Assembly (NCBI GenBank): GCA_038030265.1
Contig: CM075938.1
Span: 49,345,189-49,409,188 of the forward strand
Reading direction: 5' to 3'
Source of the DNA: Corythucha ciliata
Taxonomy: Eukaryota; Arthropoda; Insecta; Hemiptera; Tingidae
Length of the DNA: 64,000 nucleotides
Shown here: piece by piece, positions 48,740 to 57,180 of the stretch
Numbering within the stretch: the first letter of the stretch is position 1
Layout of the letters: every line of letters begins with the position of its first letter
The notes under the pieces: model-generated
What the model was told of the DNA's origin: nothing
The model's database searches: none
What the model saw: only the letters and a program-made list of their open reading frames with translations
Translations under genes and position numbers: made by a program

Positions 48740-49074
48740 GCACACATATTCTTCGCGGGGGAATCAATGAATCGCGAGTCACGATAAAAAGCGTTTTTTC
48801 CTCCTTCAAAGCTCTGCTAACGGGGAAGCCACTAACCTAACTCAACAAGACTTTAATTGGGTACAGCCCGGGTTTCATTTTGGGGGAAAATTAGCGTCAA
48901 AAATTTAATTTTTTTTGACAATCCAGAAAAATCGGACAAACAAGAAGCAAGCGAAATTAAAAAAAAAAAAAAATGCACAGTACCTGGTTGCTTCTTGACG
49001 CGTTTTGACGTTGAAACTTGCGTGGCGGTCGCGGTGACGGCTAGCAACACCGTTAACGCGAGACTCAGCTTCAT
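10841..49074 (-). CDS. Lac2: Laccase (multicopper oxidase, laccase-2 type), 11 exons
   Basis: Laccase-2 is a secreted copper oxidase that oxidises catechols to quinones to tan and harden arthropod cuticle. Exons: 48984-49074, 19061-19448, 16975-17101, 16693-16900, 15836-16056, 14148-14352, 12775-12959, 12283-12478, 11988-12200, 11054-11284, 10841-10989; total 2214 nt, 737 codons plus TGA, all GT-AG, phases consistent. Residues 1-18 form a signal peptide. A low-complexity N-terminal part is followed by the Lac2-type cysteine-rich region (C133, C137, C146, C162, C165, C177, C179). Copper ligands are all present: HWHG 225-228, HAH 268-270, HPFHLHG 619-625, [12 protein letters not shown] 694-705 with Met705 as axial type 1 position. 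The end, [18 protein letters not shown], is typical of Lac2. Exons 2-11 are certain; exon 1, about 29.5 kb away, is inferred. Insect Lac2 makes isoforms with alternative 3' exons; only one set is seen here. Confidence 0.93.
11285..11987 (-). other. Laccase intron 9 (703 bp) with repeats
   Basis: Family A units in reverse orientation (cgaaatttggtttttgaagg-like) fill about 11370-11640, and the second copy of the short dispersed repeat lies at 11850-11935. A 69-codon open frame at 11600-11809 shows no protein-like features. Confidence 0.55.
11850..11935 (+). repeat. Short dispersed repeat, copy 2
   Basis: This is the partner of 9254-9335 in the same orientation, about 2.6 kb away. The two copies differ by a few substitutions and small indels (agattatagaaattt versus agattaagtatagcaattt). 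Confidence 0.6.
12960..14147 (-). other. Laccase intron 5 (1188 bp)
   Basis: This is non-coding sequence with C runs near 13219 and a G run near 13750. Two short frames near 13101-13346 overlap each other and show no domain. No member of the 31-bp repeat families is evident. Confidence 0.5.
14353..15835 (-). repeat. Laccase intron 6 filled largely with family A repeats
   Basis: From about 14880 to 15660 the plus strand reads as more than twenty degenerate units of the form gcgaaattggtttttgaa plus gagccaaccc, the reverse orientation of the block at 40-790. Before 14880 the intron is AT-rich with G-rich stretches around 14730-14760. Confidence 0.55.
16057..16692 (-). other. Laccase intron 4 (636 bp)
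   Basis: A19 occurs at about 16077-16095, just inside the acceptor of this intron. The remainder is AT-rich with no repeat unit or frame that I recognise. Confidence 0.5.
17102..19060 (-). other. Laccase intron 2 (1959 bp)
   Basis: From about 17500 to 18160 the sequence is more complex than the surrounding intron and ends in a long perfect hairpin (18077-18158), which suggests an inserted element. The rest is AT-rich. No frame here looks coding. Confidence 0.45.
18077..18158. repeat. Long hairpin with G-run and C-run arms
   Basis: The left arm ggctgtgaaactacac (18077-18092) is perfectly complementary to gtgtagtttcacagcc (18143-18158). Just inside, a G10 run faces a C13 run across a loop of about 26 bases, so the stem could exceed 25 bp. 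Confidence 0.75.
19449..21350. other. Intronic DNA without recognised genes
   Basis: There is a CT-rich stretch at about 19693-19740, a G12 and then an A18 run near 19768-19812, and a short GC-rich island at about 20640-20870 with partial self-complementarity (aggctcg ... cgagcct). Nothing coding is supported. Confidence 0.4.
21350..22100 (+). repeat. Family C degenerate repeats (30-bp unit)
   Basis: Units resembling gctaattcgtggctaaaatt plus gagaaaaagc repeat about twenty times. Between 21840 and 21920 consecutive units are 30 bp and nearly intact. A short non-repeat insert occurs near 21940-21970. Confidence 0.7.
22101..24380. other. Intronic DNA, low-complexity runs
   Basis: A T43 run starts near 23052. 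G/C runs occur near 23771, 23941 and 24208. A small hairpin built on ggtccc/gggacc with outer gaagcc/ggcttc lies at about 23448-23487. No gene is supported. Confidence 0.4.
24390..24780 (-). repeat. Family A repeats, reverse orientation
   Basis: About a dozen units of the type gcgaaattggtttttcaa plus agccaacc are present, including one short mirror around 24495-24515 (ccaatcccctcggattgg). The overlapping open frames in three registers (24175-24607) are a by-product of the repeat. Confidence 0.6.
24781..28284. other. Intronic DNA, low-complexity runs
   Basis: Homopolymer runs dominate: C runs near 25513, 26468 and 26793, an A27 run near 27323, and T runs near 25890, 26119 and 27665. I see no repeat family, conserved frame or RNA gene. 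Confidence 0.4.
28285..28505 (-). repeat. Family A repeats, reverse orientation
   Basis: About six degenerate units with gcgaaatt and agccaaa cores. They end at a CAAGAC/GTCTTG-rich stretch at about 28515-28550. Confidence 0.45.
28620..29370 (+). repeat. Family B degenerate repeats (about 31-bp unit)
   Basis: About twenty units built on ctaaaaatggccaaactgac and catttgcgc are present, the same orientation as at 6820-7500. Unit boundaries are best seen at about 28740-28930. Confidence 0.65.
29371..30320. other. Intronic DNA ending in a CTTG-rich tract
   Basis: There is a C run near 29638 and then ordinary sequence. A cgtattcagag end resembling the 7571 element occurs near 30084 without a visible partner. 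At about 30180-30300 tcttg and its complement caaga repeat, giving a self-complementary tract. Confidence 0.4.
30320..31580. repeat. Family A remnant, then family D degenerate repeats
   Basis: At 30320-30430 a few family A units occur. From about 30600 to 31580 the unit changes to one built on gaaacttgcaatttcacgga plus tatttagccc, about 31 bp. A GC-rich insert with gtacggcgtacggcg lies near 30905-30985, and a G12 run near 30785. Confidence 0.5.
31610..32290. repeat. Family C fragment, small hairpin and family A repeats
   Basis: Reverse-oriented family C units (caattttagctgtgaattgg-like) lie at about 31640-31730, a distinct insert with a perfect hairpin at 31730-31925, and family A units at 31930-32290. 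Confidence 0.45.
31798..31821. repeat. Perfect 10-bp stem hairpin
   Basis: The stem gatctacagt pairs with actgtagatc around an aaaa loop. It is not followed by a T run, and no gene ends here. Confidence 0.6.
32556..32608 (+). other. Candidate non-coding exon, plus strand
   Basis: This 53-nt segment sits between a good acceptor (ttctgttccag) and a good donor (AG/gtacgta) in AT-rich surroundings. If spliced to 40406-40435 in the frame of the small gene there, it reads a TAA stop, so it would have to be 5' untranslated. Splice signals alone are weak evidence. Confidence 0.2.
32610..35180. other. Intronic DNA without recognised features
   Basis: AT-rich sequence with ordinary short frames, an A16 run near 33272 and a short self-complementary tract tactgtatgtcagta near 32719. 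No frame longer than 85 codons and none with protein-like features. Confidence 0.35.
35190..35970 (+). repeat. Family A repeats, forward orientation
   Basis: Units at about 35190-35640 share a ggtgttggcactttnaaaa segment with aaattcgc, a local subfamily more uniform than elsewhere. A shorter block follows at 35880-35970. Between them lies AT-rich sequence with ATGA-rich mirrors near 35640-35690. Confidence 0.55.
36000..37080 (+). mobile_element. GC-rich segment, possible 5' fragment of a non-LTR retrotransposon
   Basis: The base composition switches sharply to GC-rich from about 36000 to 37080 and back. The segment resembles the GC-rich leaders of arthropod LINE-type elements. An 82-codon frame at 36608-36856 ([13 protein letters not shown] at its start) lies where a gag-like frame would begin but ends early. 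A local direct duplication (gttctaa(g/a)gaacaca-like) lies at about 36668 and 36726. No reverse transcriptase, LTR or poly(A) end is visible, so the class is uncertain. Confidence 0.3.
37081..40380. other. Intronic DNA with simple repeats
   Basis: This contains a C14 run near 37441, a CT-rich tract near 37965-37993, a G12 run near 38171, a (GT) microsatellite of about 12 repeats at 38490-38514, a T run near 39189 and a GA tract near 40120. A 147-codon frame at 37302-37745 crosses the C run and has no domain that I recognise. Confidence 0.4.
38490..38514. repeat. (GT)n microsatellite
   Basis: About 12 uninterrupted GT units. Confidence 0.9.
40406..40435 (+). other. Candidate 30-nt exon upstream of the small membrane protein frame
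   Basis: The 30 bases lie between a strong acceptor (T8 cag) and a consensus donor (AAG/gtaagt). Joined to an exon starting at 40654 it remains open in frame with the 40663 start, reading [10 protein letters not shown] then NEK, so it could be coding or 5' untranslated. Confidence 0.35.
40663..40881 (+). CDS. Putative small single-pass membrane protein, 72 residues
   Basis: I do not recognise a family. The frame begins at an ATG in good context (aaaaATGA), nine bases after an acceptor-like site (ttgattaattcag/A), and ends in TAA. The first 35 or so residues are hydrophilic and charged ([18 protein letters not shown]); then comes a CCC cluster, a hydrophobic segment at about 41-65 ([20 protein letters not shown] and on), and a short polar tail. 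This layout suggests one membrane span, perhaps palmitoylated at the cysteines (inference). It lies inside laccase intron 1 on the opposite strand. The possible upstream exon at 40406-40435 fits the same frame, so the protein could be longer at its N-terminus. A chance frame cannot be excluded. Confidence 0.42.
   Translation: MKINASRPDKLDTAEKGREQDEENDEKNSPSCCCQLTKLIGIVFLVAFLGFLLPFLLLVFILNFDFDRLTHS
40882..42840. other. Intronic DNA with one weak exon candidate
   Basis: A T27 run near 41301, a (GA)11 tract near 42030, and G runs near 42154 and 42328 are visible. A weak plus-strand exon candidate at 41442-41617 is listed separately. Confidence 0.35.
41442..41617 (+). other. Weak candidate terminal exon, plus strand
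   Basis: Downstream of a pyrimidine-rich acceptor (ctcctccttttcag) the sequence stays open for 58 codons (reading [15 protein letters not shown] at its start) to a TAG, and an AATAAA follows at 41643. I could not find an upstream exon that joins in phase: the small gene's last frame ends at 40881. The composition is not clearly protein-like. Confidence 0.2.
42840..43420 (+). repeat. Family D degenerate repeats
   Basis: Units built on agccacgaaattgcaagttt and gggnaataa recur about every 31 bp, with a G11 run near 43061. Confidence 0.55.
43480..44480 (-). repeat. Family A block followed by family B block
   Basis: Family A forward units occupy about 43500-43680 (aaatttcgcgggctttgttg-like). From about 43700 to 44480 the unit is the reverse complement of family B, gcgaatggtcagtttggcca plus tttttagagc, about 31 bp. 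Confidence 0.6.
44657..44697. repeat. Perfect 16-bp stem hairpin
   Basis: tccaagggaggggcca (44657-44672) is exactly complementary to tggcccctcccttgga (44682-44697) around a 9-base spacer. A related ctccaagggtggg lies a few bases upstream. Confidence 0.75.
44800..45240 (+). repeat. Family A repeats with a long A run
   Basis: Forward units (aaaaaccaatttcacggg plus tggctccttn) flank an A41 run at about 44979-45019. Confidence 0.55.
45241..48983. other. Intronic DNA without recognised genes
   Basis: A perfect 11-bp stem hairpin lies at 45921-45949 (aagggagtttt/aaaactccctt). C and G runs occur near 46173 and 46601, an A12 run near 47747, a T20 run near 47814, and a T43 run near 48695. The frames at 45445-45735 and 46024-46446 lack protein-like features. 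Confidence 0.4.
45921..45949. repeat. Perfect 11-bp stem hairpin
   Basis: Arms aagggagtttt and aaaactccctt are separated by a 7-base loop. Confidence 0.6.
48984..49074 (-). other. Lac2: Laccase exon 1: start codon and signal peptide
   Basis: The exon encodes [19 protein letters not shown] and then [11 protein letters not shown], a classic cleavable signal followed by a basic stretch. It ends in phase 1 before gtactg, as the exon at 19061-19448 requires, and completes a GGA codon. The distance is large, so the link rests on phase, strand, the missing signal peptide in exon 2 and the absence of any better candidate in between. Confidence 0.75.
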
Positions 49075-49900
49075 CGTTGGCGTTTTTTAAAAAAAAGGCT
49101 GTATAATCCACTTGATTTTTTTGACAAGGAGCACACTGACAATACAAAAATACTACGAATTTTCTCGTCTCTGTTTTAGGCACTGACCTCAACCAGCGCC
49201 GACTTGCGACTGTAACACTTTCACATCTGTACTCCAGGGTCTAATGTCGAGGATCTAAAGAGTTCGGGGAGGGGAGGAAACTGAGTCTCAAGGTCAAACT
49301 CCCTCCACCCCTCTTTTTTTCTTTCTTTCTTTCCTTTTTCCCACTGAAAAAAGGGGGTGAGAATTACTGGAGCGGTGGAAAAACCACCGGTGCCACGGCG
49401 CTCCCTCCCAGTGCGGGAGACTCGAGTGGTGGACGGTGAAAAGAGAGCGAGTTTGGTCTGTACTGTACACCCGGAAAGCCTCCGAAGGCGTTCCTCCCAG
49501 CGAGAGAGAGAGAGAGAGAAAACATTAAGAGAAGCGAAAGGATTTATGTGGGGGGTGCACAAATTGAGTCTTCGGCCTTCTAAAGGTCGTGGCTCTTCTC
49601 ACTCATGTGCTGTACCTGTTGTGTACGGTTCGTTTCACGTGCCTTTTTTTTGCTATCCACATAGATTTTCTTCTCTTTTTTTTTAATCTCCCGGGGGGCT
49701 TTAACGCGTCGGAACAATATAAATGAAACCTGATTCACCGTTTGATGAACCGCTACATTTTACAACCCCTTGATAGCGAAATCGATATAACCAGTTAACC
49801 AAGATTGTTAACGATTTAAGACTAAATCCTCTCGTTACATGCCCTACATGACCGTCTGCCGTTCAAACTGGTCGCCGATTTAGTAATGACGGTCTCTATT
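49075..49900 (-). promoter_or_regulatory. Probable 5' untranslated and promoter region of the laccase
   Basis: On the minus strand, two TCAGTG sequences resembling arthropod initiators lie near 49133-49139 and 49181-49186. A (GA)9 tract at about 49501-49519 is the kind of sequence bound by GAGA factor. No TATA box is clear. Which start is used cannot be read from the sequence. Confidence 0.3.
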
Positions 49901-52369
49901 TCTACACGATTTAAACTGACCGACCGCCCGCAGAGAGGTTTGCGTGATTATCTCTGTGTTTTTTTTTTTTCGTAGAGGGCTTAAACTTTTAACCTCTCAT
50001 TGTGGGTATAATACCTACAATTAATCGAAAACAAATATGTAGGTTTGAAGCTAAACTACTCGTTAAACTTGAGCAATAGGTCACCAATCCCCTCCTCTTC
50101 CTCCTCTCAACAAACGCACAACTGCCGCCCAACAATTCACATGACTCCAAACATAATCATGACATTTTGTTTAGCAAACAAAAACAAACGTTTTCCCATG
50201 ACTGCACGACACAAAAGTGCGGCATGTGGCCGATTTCAAAATGTGGAATGACGGAATTTACGCTTTACAGCACAGAGTTGATGATGCCACTCTTGTATCA
50301 CAGGGAGTCACATCATTTTCACTCAAATGCCGTGACTTCGGGACATAAATTTAAAAAAAAACTGTAGCACATTCAGCCCATAGAAACTTTAATTTTGATA
50401 ACAAAATTAAATTAACGTCTCTCTCAGTCTCAAAACGTTATCGTTTGCCCTATAGCAGGCCCTTGAGCTACAAGAAACATTTGCATACATAGAGGCACTT
50501 CCTTGGACTTTGGGGCATTAGATATCCAGTGAGAGGGGAGACGGGACTCGTGAGGCCTTCGAAAACCGCTAAAAACAGGGGGGGGGGGGTCACTTTAATG
50601 GCTCGTCCGATCGAAAACTAATTTCAATTTTCGGGTTTTCCACGTATTTTTACATCCATGTTTCCCTACGGGAATGGAAGTATGGTGTTCGTGAAAAAAA
50701 TCGAGTCCGAGATGACATCACATTCATAATGTACAACCTCAGAAAAGTTTAAAAAAGTGGTTTTTGCCGGCATGCCGTCGGTCTGTCGCCTTTCTTTCGA
50801 TAAATTGTATAAAAATGAAAACCTGGCTTGGTAAGAAAAGCACAAATATGGCCTTTGTTTTGAGACAAAAAAATTTATCGGGCATGTTCTCCCCGTACCG
50901 AAATATCGTTTTTAGACATAACTTGAAAACAAGTGATTCCAGAATTTAAAAATATTTTTTTCGAATTCCTCGTAAAATTTTCTTGCGAATTGACGATTGA
51001 CAAAATGACGACCGAAATTGCAAAAAAGGGCCGCGGGAGCCCATTTTTTATCTTAATTTTCAAATATGTGTACATGAAAAACTGAGGTTAAGCGAAAATT
51101 GTGGGAGGAGTAGGATTTGGCGTGACTACGTCAAAAATTATTTGCCACAGAATTACCTAGTAATCTAAATCTAGTTGTTTCCTGGTATGAAAAACGCGAA
51201 TATGACCTTTGTTTTGATGGAAAATCATTTCCTAGGCATGTTCTCCTCGTAGCGGAATAATATTTTCGGTATTAACTTCGTAACAATTGGTTCTGGAATT
51301 TTGTAACTATTTTGTTAGGATTTCTCGTACAATGTCCATGCGAATTGACTACAAGTTGACGAAAACAAACCCCTTTTACTTGCATGTTCCCTACGGGATT
51401 TTTTTTGCCATCTTGTATTTATAGGTCGGAAGTGTTCGAGAAAAAAAATGCAAACTCTGAAAAGCTCGTACAATTTTTTGGCAGCCCAAAAACCGAGTTG
51501 GCACTTCTTTTATTTTCTTCTAAATATCCAGAAAATGAGTTACTTTCGAGGAAAATCTTCACTCACAAAACTTGTTGAGCGATAAATTGCCAACAAATTT
51601 TGTATGTAAAGTAGTTTTCCACGATGAATATGGAACGGGCTATAGTCTTTAGAAATTGTTGTTCCAAAATGGTCGAAGGTCCTAAAATCGCCTGTTTTCG
51701 ACCAAGTATTGCACTTTGGACTGTTTTGTATTTTTTGATTTTTTTGTATGAAAGAACGAAGACGAATAATTGAAGGAGGATTGAAAATTGAGTGACGATT
51801 GATGGTTATAGTCGTTGATGGATAAGGGTCGGTAATTGAAGATTAGTCGATGTGGGCTGAGGGTTGATTATTGGTTATGTGCGACGAAGTATCGTATCGT
51901 CCTCCACACAATCCCCGAATCATCAATCACGCAGTCTTCATTCCTCAAACACCAACATTTCCATAACCCTAAATCCAAAATTCTTCGTCTTGTACGCAGT
52001 TTCGGCCAATTTACGGCACCATGACCAGGTCTACACACTCCACGTCTTAAGAGCCAGAATCCTTTGATGAGCTCCGTGGCGTTCCTTGGGATTCAACCAC
52101 CCATGACTGTCGATTGGCAGGTGTGGTAGGGAGGGGGGGGTGGCGTAACGAACTCTCAAAGAAGGCGAACGAACGCTGAGCCTTATATGGGTGTCGTGGG
52201 AAAGCGGTCGAATGGGAGCCCCGCACGTGGCGCACGGTGGCTCGTCTGTTGGATCCCATCACAGTCGGTCACGCCCTACAAACACGCCGCCACAGCCATA
52301 TCATGCAGTAAGAGTATACGCTGAACGAATTCGATAGACGAAATATAAATATCCGCGAAGTGTCAACCC
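49901..52369. other. Intergenic DNA with a diverged repeat pair
   Basis: A G run occurs near 50579. Two diverged copies of one sequence occupy about 50820-51050 and 51175-51400. From about 51780 to 51880 GATTGA-like motifs recur. The frames at 51836-52067 show no domain. Confidence 0.4.
50820..51400 (+). repeat. Diverged direct repeat, about 355-bp spacing
   Basis: The pairs aatatggcctttgttttga / aatatgacctttgttttga, ggcatgttctccccgta / ggcatgttctcctcgta, attcctcgtaaaatt / atttctcgtacaatg and gcgaattgac / gcgaattgac occur in the same order, 354 bp apart at the first pair. Confidence 0.6.
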
Positions 52370-53660
52370 CACGGTTTGGCCAAACAGTGAGGTAAATCCG
52401 TGAAATTTAATCTTTTTGAAGAGCCAGGCCCGAGAAATCAGTTTCTCGAAGGTGAAAACCCCACAAAATTAATTCATGACCGCCGCGGGCCTAGCCCCGC
52501 AAAATTGACTTCTTAAAGAGTTAAACGCGTGAAATTGTGATTTTCACTGACTAAATCCTGCGAAATAAGTTTTTTGGAAAGCGTAGCCTGCGAAATTGAG
52601 TTTTTGACTACGCAAATCACGCGAAATTCGTTATTTGAAGACCAAAATTCCGCCAATTTACGGCTATAATGTATTGAAAAAAGGCTAACTCGTGGATAAA
52701 ATCGAGAAATAGAGATCGTACTTGCATCAGAATTTTAGAAAACGCAAAATCGTGATATCGCGATCCTGCGTCCGGGTCAAAATTAAGAAAATACGCTAAT
52801 TCGCGGTTTATGGAGACCTTTTCACGGTTCGTCCACGAAAAATACCCCAGAATTGAGATGAAGTCCTCATTTGCGGAGAAAACAAAAGTTCGTGGTTACA
52901 ATTAAGCGTGGCGAGAGTATTACTTACGGAATGAACAAAAGCTTACAGAACGGGTGTGAAAACCGGCCGCAGGGTCCCCAAAACGCACACGTGTAATACA
53001 CCTACTATTTACCCGTCACAAGTAGTATTTTTAGTAACTCGGGTTATTTCTCCTAATTACTTGTGGGGAGTATTTCAATTCCACACATGCATTCTGGGGA
53101 CTCTGCGGCCGATTTTCATACCAGTAAATTAGTACAACCCAGAAAAAAGCTCTTCCGCGGCTAAAACTAAGAAAAGCGCACCAATTTCCTCGTTTCGCGA
53201 TGCAAAATCCAAAAGCAAAATTAGGAAAAGAAGCTAATTCACGCTGTATGGAGACCTTTTCAAGAATAAACTGAATAAAATGGCTCAATTGCAGATGAAA
53301 TTGAAATTGGCCGGCTACAACCTGGGTTCCGTGGTCACTATTCAGATCCGCGAGACTGGAAATTTATCGGAAATAAAGACACGAAACTGGCCATTTTTAC
53401 AATAATAAATACCGGAAACTAGCAATCTCACCTATAATTTGACCCGAAACTGGCAATTCCATAGATTTTTCAGCTCAGAGTGTTGTAATTTGTCAGGTTT
53501 TGCGTGCTGTCGAATACGGGAAAGTTCGTGACCACCAGAAAACTTCATCCAACGGCTAAACCCCGGAATTTTTTTTTTTTTTTTTTTGACTGAGCCAAAT
53601 CTGCGAAATTGATTTTCTAAACGAGCCAAACCTGCGAAAATTGGGTTTTCGCTTCAAACG
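52370..53660. repeat. Composite block of families A, C, D and A
   Basis: Reverse family A units (52370-52650) give way to family C (52650-52900 and 53140-53300), then family D (53330-53500), then family A again (53575-53660). A T18 run lies near 53570. The changes occur without a visible boundary sequence. Confidence 0.5.
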
Positions 53661-56600
53661 GCTCGGCTCGACTGCTTGAAAATTCGCCTTTTCTGGAACC
53701 CTAAGTACGTCGTTTCGTCCGATTTAAAATTGTTGAATATTGCTAAAATGTTTATAAGTCATTTTCTCAAAGTTTTCCGATTTGAGATGTACTCGGTTCA
53801 TATAAGTCCCTCGGATGGCGAGAAATACGGCTGAACTCGTCTCGAACCCAACCAAATAGCCAAAAATTGCATTATTTTGTCGTTGGGCTTATAGTAGAAA
53901 TTCTCTCGACTCCCAGAGCGGCTTATGTGGGGGGGGGGGGGGCTCTTCCTCGAGGGTCTCAAGGAATTTGGTGCCCGCCCGTTCAGCACCAAGTTAGAGG
54001 GCGAAGTTTTCCACAGGGAATAAGGGCCGTATGCACCCCGCCAACCCCTCGGAACCGTGTTGGGAAGATTCGACCGAGATATTGGGAATTTTAGGATAGT
54101 CTGAACCCAGCTCAGAGCCCCGCGGGCTTGCCCACGTCCCAACCGCATGCCACCAGCAGAGTGGGAATAAATCGAAAGCATTATCAAGACACCCTGAAAA
54201 CGCATAGAAAAAACGTGTATAGAGTTTCTAGACTATTTCAAGTGAAACTAAAAAAACGCATCGGATAAACTGCACGGATTTAAAACTCAATTATTATTCA
54301 GCTCTGACCAAAGTGTAGAAACGGTTTTTTACTCAACAATGATCCCGACAGTGCACTTCCTTATAAATGTGTCCATTCCGTGCCAGAAACTAAACACGTA
54401 TCAGAGGGGGCAGACCAGCTAGCCAAACACCCCCTCCCCCTAACCATTTCCCTTTTCCCATCTTAAAGGCTATCGAAAATCGACAGTTTATTTATTTAGA
54501 AAACCTTTTAACAGTTGTCTAACGTCCTCTCCGAGACTTGGCAACTAACGAGGAAGTAATAAGGGTCCTTCTCGAACGGTCAGCTCCCTCCCATCTTCGC
54601 CCCTCGCCAGTGAGAGAGTCCCTTTTTCTTTTTTTTAAACTGATTTATGGACGCGGTGAAAGTGTTAGGCTGAAAGTTGTCTCGTATAGCGCAGCAAGTT
54701 CTATTCTTTTACAAATTATATTTATGGGTGCACCAAACAAAATAAATTAAATTTTTGGCAAACTTTAGAATAAGATGGTTGTGGAGGTTGGTGCTAGGAG
54801 TGTTAATGGTGAAAGGATGGGGAGGGGGTTCGATATCCAGACGTTTTGTTACCAAATGAGTTATAAAAATGTCTGAATGCCCACGTATTGTATATACTTT
54901 CCCTTCCGATTAAAGCACAAGGGATTTCGTTATTGGATTATGACAGTCCAAATTTCTCGATTACTTTGCGATTCATTTGAAGGAAACGGTTAAATTTACG
55001 ACAAAAACTGGATATTGGAGTTTTGCACTTATCATTTTGTAGAAATTTTCGACCCGAAAGTCTGCGACTGCAACCAACGCACATGCTCCTTAAGTCTCTT
55101 TAAAAGGGCAATGGCAATAATTTTTTTTTTCATGGAATCTTTTATTCGGGCCCTCGCAGAAATTTGTTCCAGCAGGGAGCCGAACAATGGGAATAACTCA
55201 CTTGTTTGACTCTTTGATTCCCCCTGATATTGGCGACGAGGAAAAGTCGAACGAAAAACTTATTGTGCGATTCTTCCTTCCTCCTTTTTTTTTCTTAAAG
55301 ACTTTTACGAGAGAAGCCCCCACGGTTTACACCTCTCTCCTATTGAATTTTACGGGAAGAAGAGGGATGTAGCTAGGCTAAAATGAAAGTTTCCCAAGCT
55401 TCTAATTTTATGCTATTTCTAATTAAGTGGTTAATATTAGAAAATGAGGGTTTTATGAGAAAATCGAGACAATAAGGCGTTGTAATGTTTTCTCTCCCTT
55501 TTAATTTCTCTCGCGTTGCTCTTATGATTCAAGTTAAATGCATTTTCGAGCAATAGGAATGCTCCATTTTATAATTTTACCTCCAAAGCCTTCAACAGAG
55601 CGGAAATTGATCCTTGTGACACATTCACCGAGTGGTTCAACGTGAAGTGAATGCTCCAACGGTTACTGATCTTGGCCCGTTTACCTCCTACACATGTGAA
55701 CCACCCCCACCCCCTCCACCCTGTAAGTACGAACTGCACGATTATGTAAGGATCATGCTCGCTTCGCAAAGTCTTTAAAAAAAACGGGTCTTTGACGGTA
55801 TGCTGAAAAAATGGAAAAAAATGTGTGTCTCTTGTGACAGTATTTTGCGCAATTTTACACTTGGCAAAATGATTGTGAGAAAGGAAATCGACAAAAAAAA
55901 AAAAAAAAATGTAATAAGCTTTCGCTGTGGTCCATTCCAGATCTGGCCCCCTTTTATTTTTGTTTATTTGTTTTTCAAGCCCCCTCCCCCTCACGCTTTT
56001 TTTAATGTTTCGATTCTTTCTCGTTTTCGATTGTTCGATTATGCATACATCGTTTAGCAAGACAATGAAAAAAAACAAAAAACACAAAATCGTGGGGTTA
56101 TTCTGGTTTTGAATTCTTATTTTGGCAATATCAACATTCACAATTACTGGGGGTTGATCGATCTTCGATAGCCGGCTATTAACATTTTAATTAAATGCTT
56201 TCACCTCAGTTTTTTCCCTGTCTCTTTTCCCGCAAAAGTTTTATTTTTTTAGAAAGCCGAAATAAAAAAAAATCGAGGTGTTTGAGACAAAAAACTGTAA
56301 CACACCTTTTACGTTTTGTTGAATGGGATGAAACGGTATTATTCACTCATCACTTACAAATCTAGTAATTATTTTTTAACATGGGCCGTTGGCGTGAAGA
56401 GCTAAGGAATTATTTATTAAGAGCTATGTAGCGTGGTTTCTTAATTATTTTTTATTTCTTTCTGAATAAACGAAAGTTTCCTCCCTCAACTTAAATGTTC
56501 GTTCGAATCAGGAAATGCGCCCCCTTCACTCCCTAACTCGCTACCAATTCCAGAAGAAGAAGAAAAAAAGTAATCGCTCCCTTTCAAACATAAACTCATT

Positions 56601-57180
56601 TAACGTTTAAGGATTGTAGCGCCAAATAGACGTAAACCTTAATGGCTTTAAAAGTACCCACGCCGATAACACAAATTGTATTTCGCAACACGCGTGTAGT
56701 CTAACGAACCACTTTCCTGTGAGATGCTGCGCAACAGGGATCACAAGCTATAGATAAAGTTCCGATATATGCCGGTCCCCCTCCACCCCCGCCATCACCA
56801 TAATCGTAGCTGACACCACTGTGCATTCAACCCTTCTCTCCTCGAAAGACATCGTCAACAAAATGTATAAAGCGGGTCACTTCTTTTCAGGCAGGAATTG
56901 ATTTCTGAACCAACAAACCGTCGCATGAATTCGAGGGGCTGGGTCACAAAGGGCAGAGGCGTGCAGAGGAAACTTTTCTGGCAATTTAATCTCTGTTTTA
57001 TTATGGATTCACGTTGATTCCAACATCCGACGAGACCAAGCGAATATTAAAAAATCGACTGTTTGGTACAAACATTTCATAGCGGCCAACCAATGGTTTC
57101 AATTAGCAGCGTGAACTGTAAGACTGGAGACCGGGCAATTCTTAGTTGTTGATGGGATGCGTGCATGGCCTCTCTTTTTA
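53661..57180. other. Intergenic DNA without recognised genes
   Basis: A G14 run near 53930 interrupts a GC-rich patch (53900-54130). The 190-codon frame at 55569-56141 on the minus strand runs through homopolymers and shows no protein-like features. An A17 run occurs near 55893. Confidence 0.4.

Larger units (their letters stand above)
19449..48983 (-). other. Laccase intron 1 (about 29.5 kb, inferred)
   Basis: The interval joins the signal-peptide exon to the exon encoding residues 31-160. The donor gtactg follows CCA-G and the acceptor tttgtttcag precedes GA-CCA, giving GGA in phase. It contains no further laccase coding. It holds repeat families A-D, hairpins, a possible retroelement fragment and a small gene candidate on the plus strand. 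Confidence 0.75.

Noticed and set aside
49221..49686. Overlapping frames of 113 and 109 codons on opposite strands
   Set aside because: Both cross the GA tract and lie in the presumed laccase 5' region. Neither shows a domain.
55569..56141. 190-codon open frame on the minus strand, the longest unspliced frame in the window
   Set aside because: It is rich in homopolymer-derived FFF and KKK stretches and contains no motif, so it is a chance frame in AT-rich DNA.
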